Source: Kappaphycus alvarezii (taxonomy: Eukaryota; Rhodophyta; Florideophyceae; Gigartinales; Solieriaceae). Taken from it: 64,000 nt of DNA. The stretch spans positions 434,001 to 498,000 of the forward strand of contig NADL03000002.1 of assembly GCA_002205965.3 (NCBI GenBank). The letters run 5' to 3'. A model generated the notes under the pieces. It worked only from the letters and a program-made list of their open reading frames with translations. It had not been told where the DNA came from and ran no database searches. The stretch's first letter is position 1; every line of letters begins with the position of its first letter. Of this stretch, positions 25,401-34,858 are shown one piece after another. Both the position numbers and the translations under genes were made by a program.

Positions 25401-25735
25401 GTAAATAAATACCTTCTCATCGCTTTCGAGCATCTTACAGTTTGGCCAATCGTTGCCACAACCGAGAACTCTTCGGCAGAAGTCGTTATCAGGTTCATGG
25501 AAGAGGAAATAAGATCTTTATTTGGTCCTCCGAGGACTATCGAATCTGATAACGCGGGATTTTTCACCGCTAAATTCCTCGTTGAATTCATGAGAAATAA
25601 TGGCATGGAATGGAATACAATGATAGCTTACGCCCCGATATCGAGCACTCGTGCAAAAAGAATGGTTCGTACCATGAAGACTGCACTCAAAAAGTTGATA
25701 GTCGGGGAAGGGGCGGACTAAGGACGATTCCTTCC
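22422..25735 (+). pseudogene. gypsy Pol (RT, RNase H, integrase), decayed
   Basis: Reverse transcriptase remnants start about 23690 (PVEHRLELKYPTLATIEFDV, then FRTDQCAVGLSTYDG in shifted frames at 24090-24130). RNase H is clear at 24510-24680: FIVGTDASRIAVGAVLPQKK and NSAERNYSACEREALALF, with the catalytic Asp of 'TDAS'. The integrase has a WWPQVHRDI segment (25230), then YSIDFAGPFPK (first Asp), PRTIESDNAGFF (second Asp, 25530) and a downstream helix MVRTMKTALKKL. Protease was not identified in 22422-23690. Many in-frame stops (for example at 23816 and 24181) show the copy is inactive. Confidence 0.8.
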
Positions 25736-26464
25736 TCGCGCTCTGTATGGCTACCGCCGCCTTCCTTTGTCAATATGTACTTCGCCGTTCGAGCTCATGT
25801 TTAGAGTACCGAGGATAAATCCATTTGGTCCACCTCATTACTTAAAAATGCGTCAGACAGGCTTCGACGCCTGGAGCTTTTGGCTGTGCCGGCCCCACGG
25901 CGACAAGAATTGACATGCAGGTCCGATATAGTAGCAACACTGAAGACGCAGAGGGGTCAAAAAGGTTCAGTGTGGGTGATTGGGTCCTCGTCGCCCATGG
26001 ACAGGCCCTATTGTCCACAGTCAATTGGCCCGCGTTTCGTTTCCGTTTCCTCGGACCTTGCTGAGTCTGAACGGTCTCTCACCCGCGTTACTGGTGGACC
26101 TTGTATGGCAGGCGCCACTCTAGACAGCCTAATCACGCGAGGAGTTTGATTTCATGCACTCTGCGTCGATTCACCTTCCTAGTAAGCCACCCATGGGAAT
26201 TGCATAGTTATAGTTCTTTTTTCTTTGAGTCCTTTTATCACTTTTTCTTCCATTCTTAAATTCTTTGCATGAGAAAATTGAGTCATTAATTGGATTTCCT
26301 GCCATTAATAGTCGCCTACGTGTTGTAAGTTTAAGGTAGCAGAGAACGCGTAGACGTACATCATGGTTTATTAGAATGGCACAAAGAGTTCGATGAGTGA
26401 TTCACATCTGCAAAGCTGCCCCATACCTCAGAGTCGAATAGGCGAAAATCGAGTTTAGAATAAT

Positions 26465-27494
26465 CTAAGAACAAGTGGCACTATCCCTCCTAAGCGGACC
26501 CACTTGGCGCTTCTCGTTTCGATGGACCCTTTTCGATAAGCGCTGGCGCAGACGCATAAGTTTTTTCTTGCCCATGTCACCGGAAACGCTGGATAGAGCT
26601 GCTCCGCTAAGAACAGAGGTAGAGCTACGAGCCAGAGTTACCTTTCGCAGGTCATCAACTCTCAGTAAATCCGCAGGATTCGTCTCCCATGAACAATTGT
26701 GAATCGAAATATCAGAAAAAGCAATCGCAAACTCCCCTGCGCAGTCGTATATCCTAATTGGTTCTTCGCGAGGTCTAAGATATATAGCATGTTGGTATCC
26801 GAGTCGACCAATCGCAGCAGCGGAGTAAACTCCGCCAACGGGTAAACGAGGTAATCTCGCTATCCAATAAAGACTGAGACCCTGCAGAACGTCTGAACTG
26901 ACATTGAGTTTCGACAATTTTGCGTGAGAATCCTTCGGACGGATGTGACAGAGGACGACCAAGCCTGGAAAGATCTCATCAAGACCTTTCTGAACATCAT
27001 CAAAAGCGATGCAACGTGCCTTGCACGCATGTTTCCTGCCTTGCACGCAAGGCAGGAAACAGCAGCTTCATCTCGTTGGTAGTATTCATTAGGGCACTTT
27101 TCTTCTTTTCACTACCCGAGACGTCTGATAGATTAGCGACAGAAATTACTTTCTCTCGCCTCACGCGGCGATCCAAACTCCAAAGAAGAAACACTTCGTT
27201 CTCGGGCCATCCAACTGTGTCTCGTATCATCTTGCGCAGTGCCTTAGAGAGCAAAATCTCACGAGGAATTATACCACCGTTGCTTTTTTGCCTTTTGGCT
27301 GGTCTTTGCCATGGCCGTTGAGAAATGAGGTTGAACTGGTGGATGGACAGGTCCTGCGTGGGCTTTAGCCTACCTATATCAACACCAAGGCCGAGCTTTT
27401 TTTGGAGTTGAGGTTGAACTGGAGGATGGGCAGGCCCCTGATGGGCTTTAACCTGCATAGATATACGCAAGTGGTTGAGCAGAGGTTGAGGCAA
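26465..27494 (-). CDS. antisense ORF inside the gypsy element, unknown
   Basis: Two overlapping minus-strand frames (27494-27000, 164 codons; 27046-26465, 193 codons) look like one protein of about 330 residues running opposite to gag-pol. The first has WPENEVFLLWSLDRRVRREK, the second FDDVQKGLDEIFPGLVVL and a Lys/Arg-rich tail. The frame changes at a short inverted repeat (27031-27060). Some LTR elements carry antisense or third ORFs between pol and the 3' LTR, but I recognise no family. It could also be a nested fragment of another element. The absence of stops over 1 kb, in an element otherwise full of stops, is unusual. Confidence 0.4.
27031..27060. repeat. perfect 13-bp inverted repeat, 4-nt loop
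   Basis: gtttcctgccttg - cacg - caaggcaggaaac. It sits where the antisense ORF changes frame, and overlaps a direct duplication of tgccttgcacgca about 20 bp apart. Confidence 0.9.
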
Positions 27495-27629
27495 ATTTGG
27501 TAGTGGCGAGGGGCAAATTCAGAGACAGAATGTCAACTGGTAGAACAAGGAGGGGGAGTGGACGATTTTTTATTGAGCTCGTGGAGCCCAATAATGTACT
27601 GTGCATGAAGCCACGGTCTGGGGGGGTGG

Positions 27630-28011
27630 TGTTGGAGGCTTCTAGAAACGTCCAGAAACCCCTTGATTTCGGGGCCAGAATGGCGAGTTCCCTCGCTTCT
27701 TGCTACTGTACTACGGGTATTATAATGGTTATTTTTGGATTTTTGGATTATTTTGGGATTTTTGGATGCCGCGGTGTGTGGCCGAACCAAAGGACGCCAT
27801 ACACGCCGGCGCCCCTGTATAGTACAGTACAGTAAACCGCCTCGGTCCAGTGATAGATGAAAAAAGGGGCGCCCTTCACAAAACATGAAGTAAGGATGAT
27901 TTCATGTAAAACAGGGAGGCTTCCATTCATCACGCCTGACGGCCCTTCTACCCATCTGTTTTTATCCAAGTTTCACCTCTTCTCTGTCCCTACCTATTTT
28001 GGGCAGTAATA
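27630..28011 (+). repeat. gypsy 3' LTR
   Basis: Same start (TGTTGGAGGCTTCTAG) and near-identical body to the 5' LTR; ends gggcagtaaTA where the 5' copy has CA. It carries two insertions relative to the 5' LTR: a gtatagtacagtacagta stretch at about 27815-27835 in place of the TATA-like motif, and about 45 bp near 27875-27915 with an imperfect palindrome (acatgaa...ttcatgt). Confidence 0.85.
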
Positions 28012-28073
28012 GTAGCCACCGAGGACCACAGGTTACAGTTGAAGCGCTGATCGACTTGCGTGCGAATACTGTA
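28012..28073 (-). mobile_element. LINE copy B, middle piece between gypsy and Tc1
   Basis: gtagccaccgaggaccacag through gtgcgaata matches the LINE copy at 62595-62650 (acagccatcgaggaccgtaa ... gtgcgaac). It starts with the right half of the gypsy target duplication and ends at the TA target of the Tc1 element, so it is the sliver left between two insertions. Confidence 0.7.
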
Positions 28074-28269
28074 CAGTGCGCGACAAAAACATAGCCCACC
28101 CCTACTTTTGGAGCATATTTTCTTTAAAACCCTCCATTTAAAAAGAAAAAAGGGACCATTATTACTTATTTTCGATGCTGACTAAGTCCTTAAAAGGATT
28201 CCTTCTCAAAGCAGTTATGTTTATATTTTTTTGAAAAAAAGGCTACCTCGGTGGCTGACAAATGATAGC
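28074..28269 (+). repeat. Tc1 left terminal inverted repeat
   Basis: Pairs with 29426-29618. The outer 50 bp are nearly identical (catagcccacccctactttt); the inner part diverges but remains alignable to gatagc. Confidence 0.85.
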
Positions 28270-28387
28270 CCATTAGACTGTAACGCCAAGTTTGCGCCAA
28301 AATACGAAGCATGGTCCCCCATATCTTTGGCAGGACATCCCAGCGACTCTCTTCGAGACTCTGGATCCATCTTTCACCAATCCCACA

Positions 28388-29353
28388 ATGGGCAAGGGCC
28401 GACAGTTGAATGAAATCGAACATGCCCAAATTGCCGCATACCCAGACGCCAAATGGACGATCAAGTCGTTTGCCGCGAAGCTAAAGCGGTCTCGAAAGGC
28501 TGTAGCAGCATTCCTGAAAAACAAGGACGGCTATGGAAAGAGTAAATCACTAGGGAGGCCCCGAAAATTGACACCCACGACAGAACGTCGAATCATTACG
28601 GAGGTAATGAAGTCCCATATGACGGCAGGAGACATTCATAAGTCCCTTCAACTCCCCGATTCGAAGCGAGCTACCCTCCGCGTACTTTCCCGAGCCCCTT
28701 TTATGAAATTCCAAAAGGTTAAGCCGTATCCCCCACTCACGTCTCAGCACATTACCAACCGCTTGGCCTGGGGTGTTAAGCACGCTCCCTATCGCCCTCA
28801 AAACTGGGCAAGACTCGTCTTCACTGACGAGAAGAAATTCAATATGAACGGTCCTGACGGTTTCCAGTCCTACTGACATGATTTACGTGGCGACGAAACC
28901 TTTTTATCGAAACGATAGATGGAGTGGTTCGTTGATGGTGTGGGGTGCTTTTTCGGAGGCGGGAAAGTCACATTTGGATATTGTGTCGGGGAACCAGAAC
29001 GCAGAGATGTACACAAGGACATTGCAAGACAATTTGCTCCCTTTTACTGCCGCAAAGCACCCGTTTATATGGCAGTTTCAACAAGATAACGCTTCCATAC
29101 ACTCAGCGAAATTAGCGAAGTCGTGGCTTAAACAAAGAAAATTAAGGTTATGGTATGGCCTGCTAAATGTTCTGGCCGCAATCCGATAGAGAAAGTTAGG
29201 GGCTTACTCGCGCTGAAGGTTTACGCGAATGGCAGACAGTTTTCGGATCCTGGGGAACTCAGAAATGTCGTCCTTGACGAATGGGAGAATATTTCGACAG
29301 ACTACCTTCAACCTTTGCCTAGAAGTATCTCCGGCGTGTTAAGCAAGTCTTAG
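28388..29353 (+). pseudogene. Tc1-like DD34E transposase, broken
   Basis: It starts MGKGRQLNEIEHAQIAAYPD with two helix-turn-helix paired-like domains (KSFAAKLKRSRKAVAAFL; GRPRKLTPTTERRI). The catalytic core shows FTDEKKFNMNGPDG (first D), WQFQQDNASIHSAK (second D) and NPIEKVRGLLALKVYANG (E), with 34 residues between the second D and E. The end is at TAG 29351-29353, about 320 codons, normal for the family. Defects: TGA at 28874-28876 where the family has the Trp of YWHDL, a frameshift at about 28915 and a compensating one at about 29130. It is therefore non-autonomous unless these are errors. Confidence 0.85.
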
Positions 29354-29425
29354 AAAGAGGAGGGAAGAAGACGGACTACTAAGGGCATCTTTATTTGCTC
29401 TAAACTAGGTAGACTGGACTGAGGT

Positions 29426-29618
29426 GCTATCTTTTTTGGCCACCAAGGTAGCCTTTTTTAAGGAAAATTAAGAAATAACTGGCCTTCTTCAAAACGGTTT
29501 ATGGGCTGAGCCAGCATCAAAATAAATAAGAATGGTCAGATTTTCTTTTTAAATGGAAGTTTTTTAAGGGAAATATGCCCCAAAAGTAGGGGTGGGCTAT
29601 GCTTATAGTCGCGCACTG
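29426..29618 (-). repeat. Tc1 right terminal inverted repeat
   Basis: Reverse complement of the left repeat, ending gcgcactg|TA. Confidence 0.85.
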
Positions 29619-30452
29619 TAGTGGCGTCAGCGGTGAGGTACATGGTCGTAATCCGCGGAATGAACGTTTTCTAGAACAGAGAAACGACCTGGGATGCCGC
29701 TCCAGGGAGTCGAGAGCGAGTGATTGGAAGCAGAAATTCGGCTGGCGAGACGGGTTGTCAGATGGTGGTACAAGGCACGTGGAGAGCTTACGCTCAAGGA
29801 CCTGGGCCTTGTTGCGATAAGCTTGAGTTGGCGGCGCCTGCGGCGGCTTGCGTTGTTTTCGTTAAAGGCCTCTTTGAACGGCGAAACAAATATTAAAGTC
29901 ACAGGCAATCGGCCGTTCCTTGGGGCCCATGGCAGGGGCCGGTGGTTGCACGAGGAGGTCAGCAGGCCAAAGATCGGTTCCAGGAATTAACAGAGGGACC
30001 CCGAACTTGTACTCCAATCCCGCAGCGCGGAAGACATGGTACGCGAGGGCGTTACGGATGGAGTGATGCCAGTGTAGGCGGCCAAACCCTGAGGGGCAGA
30101 GGTCAACCGCATGGTCTCAATACAGATCCAGCGTCTGCCGGCAATGTGAAGCTTCGGCGGGATGGAGTCCGTGATTCTGGAAGACCGAGGTGGCGTCGGA
30201 CCATGATGTTCCAATGAGCATCAGATACTTTGCTCGCATTATTCGGATGTGCTTGTTGGAAGGCGGCAGCCGCAGAGTAGCGAAAAGCCAGACCGCGTAT
30301 GCGACGACGGGTGGCTTCGGGACGGTGAGCTGTTTTGTTGGCAAGATCCTTCCAGAGGTTGTCCTCCCAGTGCACCTTTGCCGCGGTCTCTTGCTATACC
30401 CTATTGAGATGGGTTTGCAGGTTGCGGCATCACCCAGAGAGATGTCCTGCAA
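29619..30452 (-). pseudogene. LINE copy B, reverse transcriptase C-terminal part
   Basis: Minus-strand reading, 5' to 3' in the protein: LWKDLANKTAHRPEATRRRI and IRGLAFRYSAAAAFQQAH, then VRRHLGLPE, then TLDLYGDHAVD (the 'LD.YGDH' zinc-binding-like motif found after the RT domain in some LINEs), then a segment corresponding to PADLL.Q and IACD..vSPFKEAF, ending at the Tc1 insertion. It aligns piece by piece with the copy at 62520-63430. Frames change repeatedly. The conserved tail resembles the nuclease-like domain that follows RT in such elements; I cannot prove its activity. Confidence 0.7.
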
Positions 30453-30454
30453 TA

Positions 30455-30760
30455 CATCATGTTTATCAACATCAGTACCGCGCTACCCGTGGACGAATGT
30501 ACCTCGCCCCTTCTCGCAGTGGCGTATGACGTCACCGTATCATCGCCATTCCAGGAGAGATCCATGTGGATGGCAGCACTGGTAGCGCGAGCCATTGCCA
30601 ATGCAGCTGAAGAGCGGAAGACGACGGACTTGGCCAAGAAAGTGGCAGCCACCGCGGCGAGGTACTGCCGGGAAGATTTAGGCTGGGATGGAAATTTGTC
30701 CGCGAGCTCTCGACTCGTTAGAATCACTACCTATGACAACATCCAAGGTCATAGAAAGAA
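30455..30760 (+). pseudogene. LINE C-terminal domain fragment, opposite orientation
   Basis: A 123-codon + frame contains AVAYDVTVSSPFQERSMWMA and ALVARAIANAAEERKTTDLA, the 'CD.tv.SPf...A..A' block of the same LINE C-terminal domain. A close DNA relative lies at 58525-58740. It abuts copy B head to head. No start codon or upstream RT, so it is a fragment. Confidence 0.6.
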
Positions 30761-30999
30761 AGGCGGTAGCAGTCGCATCTCGCAACGGCTGCTGCGCAGG
30801 AGTGAAGACTGGCCTATATCAAAAGCTTAGCTACGCAAATTGGCCAACGTGTGCCCCGTCCGTAACTTGTGCCCGAAACCCACAGAGTTTAGTCACCATA
30901 TTCATCAAAGTTTAGTTTCTTAAGGACTCTGCGGCGTAGTATTTCCATAAGCTAGAGATAAACGAATTTGGACTCATCATTAGTTTAAACTTTGTCCGT

Positions 31000-31410
31000 A
31001 CGGCACGCTGACTGATCCGACTACTCGGCTAAGAACTAATCGGATGTTCAACGTCGGCCACATGCAGTGGGTTGCGAGACAGAATTGACATCGCTTTGGT
31101 CGACCACATGACATTACTGAGGCGCTGATAAATGCGCCGACGAATCACACTGTCGGAAGTGTAGTATCGGTGCGCTACGTGTACGAGGGATTAATCCATC
31201 CAGCAGTTGGGCAGGTTCGGGAGCGGGGGCACCCAGGGAGTCGAAGGCAATAGAGCGAAAATCGAAGCCGGGGATGCGGTCTGGGCCGTCGGAGGTGAGC
31301 GTCAGGCGACGTGTGAGCTTGCGTTCCAGGTTCCTGAGCTTATCCTGGTGGGCGAGGTCAGCGGCAGCCTGGGTGGCCTTTGCTGTGGGGGTAGACGGCA
31401 TGAGCCACAT
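31000..31410 (-). pseudogene. LINE C-terminal fragment D
   Basis: Minus frame LRNLERKLTRRLTLTSDGPD then FRSIAFDSLGAPAPEPAQLL matches 'LEHELSRRMVPPSLDP ... LSFDSLGA' of the copy at 58775-59340. The last part (31010-31110) is the shared 3' end: actactcggctaagaactaa, then cacatgcagtg. It lies about 250 bp beyond fragment C. Confidence 0.6.
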
Positions 31411-32077
31411 CGGTTACCCTTACGGAAAGGAATTGTGTACCTCTACGTCGCCACGTCAATTTGTCGGACTGCTTTGCTTTGGAGCATGGTACATCCCGGA
31501 GAAAGTTCCATGTTCAACGACCCGGGCACTGTACATCTAAGAAACCTGCAGTACGTTTATCTGGTACAACACTTCGCCAGTTCTGGATAGCGGGACAACC
31601 AATTTAGGTGTTTACTGATGTCACTTTGGACGCAAAAGCCCCACATCTTCAATATCCTCAAATACTCGTACAAACTCATTATCGAATCTGCATGCGGTTT
31701 TTGCATCGCACCATCGGAACCTGCTCATGCCCAAGGCTCAGCCGATTTGCTCACACCACAGGTAAACATATGTAGATTATTCTACAACTTGCACCTTTGT
31801 GCAAAATTTCGATGTGGTCTGTGTGGTGCAAAACTGTCTCCTCCAGCTACGGGTGACAAAAAAGGCGGCAGCCCATCAAAGTGGAGGAGCAGTGTCGCAT
31901 CGCAAGCACAGCGTCTAACACTTCTATTCTGTATCAAGCGATGTGACTCTACCACCAGAATCGATGTCCGACATACGTGCAAATACATTTCACTGCTGAT
32001 ATCCACTAATAACTTTCCCTCTTGCAACTACCCGACTACACGATCGTGTTATTCAAGTATATCGAAGAAAAGGCGCT
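31411..32077. other. no recognised gene
   Basis: A 173-codon + ORF (31618-32139) and a shorter minus ORF overlap here, neither with a recognisable motif. The + ORF runs across the FG-GAP-like fragment on the other strand, which argues against it. Confidence 0.3.
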
Positions 32078-32473
32078 TCATCCAGTACATCTTAGAATTG
32101 CCGATGAGCAGTAAATTGTTGAGCCGCGTTCGTCTTTAAATCCAAACAGCTGCCATATCAGCCCAAAATCCCATGTTGCAAACTTATTGTAATTCGAAAC
32201 GGACCCGCTAGGCCTCGGCCCCAAGGTATGTGGGGAAAATGCCGCGCATCCGTTGTATCGGAAGATCACAGTTGGATTACTAGCGTCTAACACAGAAAGA
32301 TAGTGGAGCCCACGGAGAATGAAAGTATCCTGATATCCATCATCATCATAATCCATTGCAACAATTCCCCAACCAAAACCCATGAAACATGTTTCTGCCA
32401 CAGGTGCAGCTGTGAAGTATTCATCAGAACACCCGAGCCATAATATCGTGTATACGCCAGCGCAGGGACCAGA
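32078..32473 (-). pseudogene. FG-GAP/VCBS-like calcium-binding repeat fragment
   Basis: The minus frame reads PVAETCFMGFGWGIVAMDYD then DDGYQDTFILRG and IFRYNG. The layout 'GFGWG...DYDDDGYQD.fi...N' is that of FG-GAP/VCBS/CRTAC1-type beta-propeller blades, whose DxDxDG loop binds calcium. Only one blade is convincing. The frame closes upstream at a TAG (about 32475) and other frames over 32480-32700 carry weaker hints. A relic or a mis-framed exon of an extracellular repeat protein is possible. Confidence 0.4.
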
Positions 32474-32984
32474 CTAATCTCTACCTGGTGGTAATCCCAA
32501 AAGTTGCCCCCGAATCAATCCATATTTCTATCGCAGTTGGAATGCCCGCATCAAAGACCCGTAAAACTCCTACCAACCAGCGCACGTCCACCCCCGCATT
32601 CACTGGGCCATGCTTGTCTCCCGGAAGACTCCAGGCCTATCGTCACACAATACGTAGATGGAACCGCGCTTCACACAACCGGTACATGTTCCCCGAAAGA
32701 TGCCAAGACGCATCGATCATTGATGAGGGAAACAATTAAATTTCCTCTCAAGTTCCTGTCGACGAGAGCTATGACCCACGTGATTGTATTTGTCCTGGGA
32801 GAAGCATCACCCCAAAGATTGTTGGTCTAGGAGTGCTAAGTTTCTACTAAAACGTCACCGATGGGGTCCCTGACGCCCCTGGTTTAATGAACAATTGGTT
32901 GGGTTCGTTAAAGCTAAACGGCAAAATGTCCCAAGCTTGTAGACCGCGATAGAGAGGCTCTGAGTCTCTCCACCGCCTTACCCA

Positions 32985-33712
32985 TTGCAAATCCTTTCGC
33001 TCCCTAGAAGCCCTCGCCTTTCTCAATGCCCATCCCTCCGCAACATTTCATGTACAATAGTGTCTGTTCTGCAATGCTGCGCCGTCACCTGGGCCTCCCG
33101 GTCTGTGAGAACTCGGTCTCCCCGCTCTGCTGTCATCTTTGTCACATACCAAAAGATCTCTGACGCTACCACTCCTTCATTTGCGAGTTTGGCTTTGGCG
33201 CTATGCACATGTCTGCAGTTCAGTCGCTACGCCGGGACACAGCCAAACTTCCAGCCGATATCTTCGTGCCACAAAGCTCCCCTTGTAATTGTCTTTCGCC
33301 GAACAAGCCTCCTGCCACCTGCCTACAACATTACGTTGCGCTTTCCGTGTACCTCCTCTCTCCGAAAAGCCAATCGGAAGGCTGCTGGTGCCGTTAACCT
33401 TCCTGATGCTGCCATATTGCGGACATTTCAGAATGCGTGTTGCACGTCGCGACCCTCACTTCTGATGCTGACCTGGCCCTCCATGACCGCTGGCAGTTTG
33501 CTCCGCTTGCTTTCGATACGCTCGTTGCCACTCCCGGAAACTGTCATTGATGCCTCATGCCAAGTAAATTACGTTCCGACCCGCTCGCAGCTATCATGCA
33601 ACTACATGAAGCTCAAAAAATGCGACAACCTGGTACTATCTGGTCTATTGTCGCCGCCGCCCAACTTTCGCGTGCCATAACCCGACAAAGTCCGCAGCGG
33701 AATTAAGAAGAA
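32985..33712 (+). pseudogene. LINE reverse transcriptase C-terminal fragment E
   Basis: Pieces in three + frames follow the order of the LINE tail: AMLRRHLGLPVCENSVS (33070), a CHLCH motif followed by IPKDL and HSFICEFG, KLPADIFVPQSSPC (33245), AYNITLRFPCTSSLRKANRK (33330), WQFAPLAFDTLVATPGN (33490), and WSIVAAAQLSRAITRQ (33640) before a stop. Each matches the same block in the copies at 29.6, 57-59 and 62.6 kb, but divergence is greater, so it is an older or different subfamily. Confidence 0.6.
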
Positions 33713-34414
33713 ACTTTACTTCATTGAGTATCTATTGATTGGTTGACTCGTTAGTTCTTGTACCACATTGTCTAGCGACAAACCCCAGATGTTTCAAAAT
33801 AATCTCTGAAGATGCTTGTCATCGTACTTGTCCCCTCCAGCTCATCACTCAGTCCGGTCTGCTGCAACGCTGAACCACATCGGCAACTCACCGGCGACAA
33901 CGATTGACTTGGCTCAGCTGTGATTCGTCACTCACGCGCGTCATAACCAACCATTCGGATCAAGTTTACACATGCTTTGCTCACCAACACACGCATAAAA
34001 ATGCTGCAAGGAAACAGTTGCTTTACGATAACACACGACACACCTTTGCAGCGCACTAGTCGTCAGTGCATCAACTGTGTGACAGAGCGACGCAAGTGGA
34101 TGGCTCAAACATCCAAACTATCTCACCATTCGCCCTTCACTCCTCCCTTACAACACAGGCACACAGGCACAGAGGCACACGACACAAGCACCTAACCGAT
34201 CAACGCAACAGCACACGCAATCCGTCATGTGAACTCGCCGACATTCGACTGCAACAAAAACAACTGTTCTGGCACAATGAAAACAAAACAAGATTCACCC
34301 GTTGCGCCCTTGAAACAAAAAAAGTACGCTCTAACTACCCCAACAAGCCCATGCCTTGTCTACAAACACCGCACCCAAGCACCCGCAGCACCTGCCAGCG
34401 ACCACACCACCATC
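33713..34414. other. intergenic, no feature seen
   Basis: About 700 bp downstream of the REEP/HVA22 gene. Only overlapping short ORFs without family resemblance. Confidence 0.4.
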
Positions 34415-34858
34415 TTAAGAAGCCTTCTTATTCAAAGTCTTAGTAGCCATATCCTTCCCCTGCTGAACCATCTTATTCATCGTAGGTCCAATATTCCTAG
34501 CATGACTCTCTCCAGCCTGATACAACTTTGCGGCCGTATCATCAATAACAGCCTCATGTTTTCTCAATTGCGGTTCCAAGACAACATCATAAATTTTCTC
34601 ATAACCCTTTGTCATGGGCAGGACCAAGAAAGCCACAAAGGCAATCTTGAGTAAACTCCACAACGGCACACGCGAGTACAAGATAGGTTCGACGATGACG
34701 GACAAGGCGGCAACGACACTGAGCACGAGCCAATACTTCAACCAGGCCTGTTGCAACGGGACATCTGCTCGCTTGACAGCTTTGAAGGATTGGTAACCGG
34801 GATACACCATGCCTATACCGATGATCGCTACACGAGTGACGTAGTCGATGAAAACCAT
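34415..34858 (-). CDS. TB2/DP1/HVA22 (REEP5-like) ER-shaping membrane protein
   Basis: These proteins use hairpin membrane segments to curve the ER into tubules. The ORF is intact, 147 residues, starting MVFIDYVTRVAIIGIGMVYP; the ATG at 34858 is chosen because it gives the family's usual short N-terminus, although the frame is open further upstream. The signature follows: YPGYQSFKAVK, LKYWLVLSVVAALSVIVEPI, and the second hydrophobic stretch LWSLLKIAFVAFLVLPMTKG, then YEKIYDVVLEPQLRKHE. The C-terminal part is an amphipathic helix ending KTLNKKAS. One of the few genes here without a frame break. Confidence 0.88.
   Translation of the reverse strand: MVFIDYVTRVAIIGIGMVYPGYQSFKAVKRADVPLQQAWLKYWLVLSVVAALSVIVEPILYSRVPLWSLLKIAFVAFLVLPMTKGYEKIYDVVLEPQLRKHEAVIDDTAAKLYQAGESHARNIGPTMNKMVQQGKDMATKTLNKKAS

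Larger units (their letters stand above)
21339..28011 (+). mobile_element. Ty3/gypsy LTR retrotransposon, full length, decayed
   Basis: A 6.7 kb element with LTRs at 21339-21662 and 27630-28011, a primer-binding-site-like TGGCGCGATACTC directly after the 5' LTR, a G-rich polypurine-like tract (ctgggggggtgg) directly before the 3' LTR, and 5-bp flanks ATAGC/GTAGC as target-site duplication. Internally, in + orientation, come Gag with a CCHC knuckle, RT, RNase H and integrase, the gypsy order. All frames carry stops and shifts, so it is dead. Its site is the LINE copy whose halves lie at 21231-21338 and 28012-28073. A 1.4 kb region between integrase and the 3' LTR has an antisense ORF. Confidence 0.85.
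28074..29618 (+). mobile_element. Tc1/mariner-superfamily transposon with long TIRs
   Basis: 1545 bp bounded by TA dinucleotides (28072-28073 and 29619-29620), with termini CAGTGCGCGAC / gtcgcgcactg. The terminal inverted repeats are about 195 bp (28074-28269 and 29426-29618), much longer than the classical Tc1 ends. It contains one broken DD34E transposase. The flanks join into continuous LINE sequence when the element and one TA are removed, which defines the insertion exactly. Confidence 0.92.

Noticed and set aside
28874-28876. TGA in the transposase as evidence for an alternative genetic code
   Set aside because: It replaces a conserved Trp, but TGA ends CDS frames elsewhere here (RRP15, Nudix) and two frameshifts follow, so decay is simpler.
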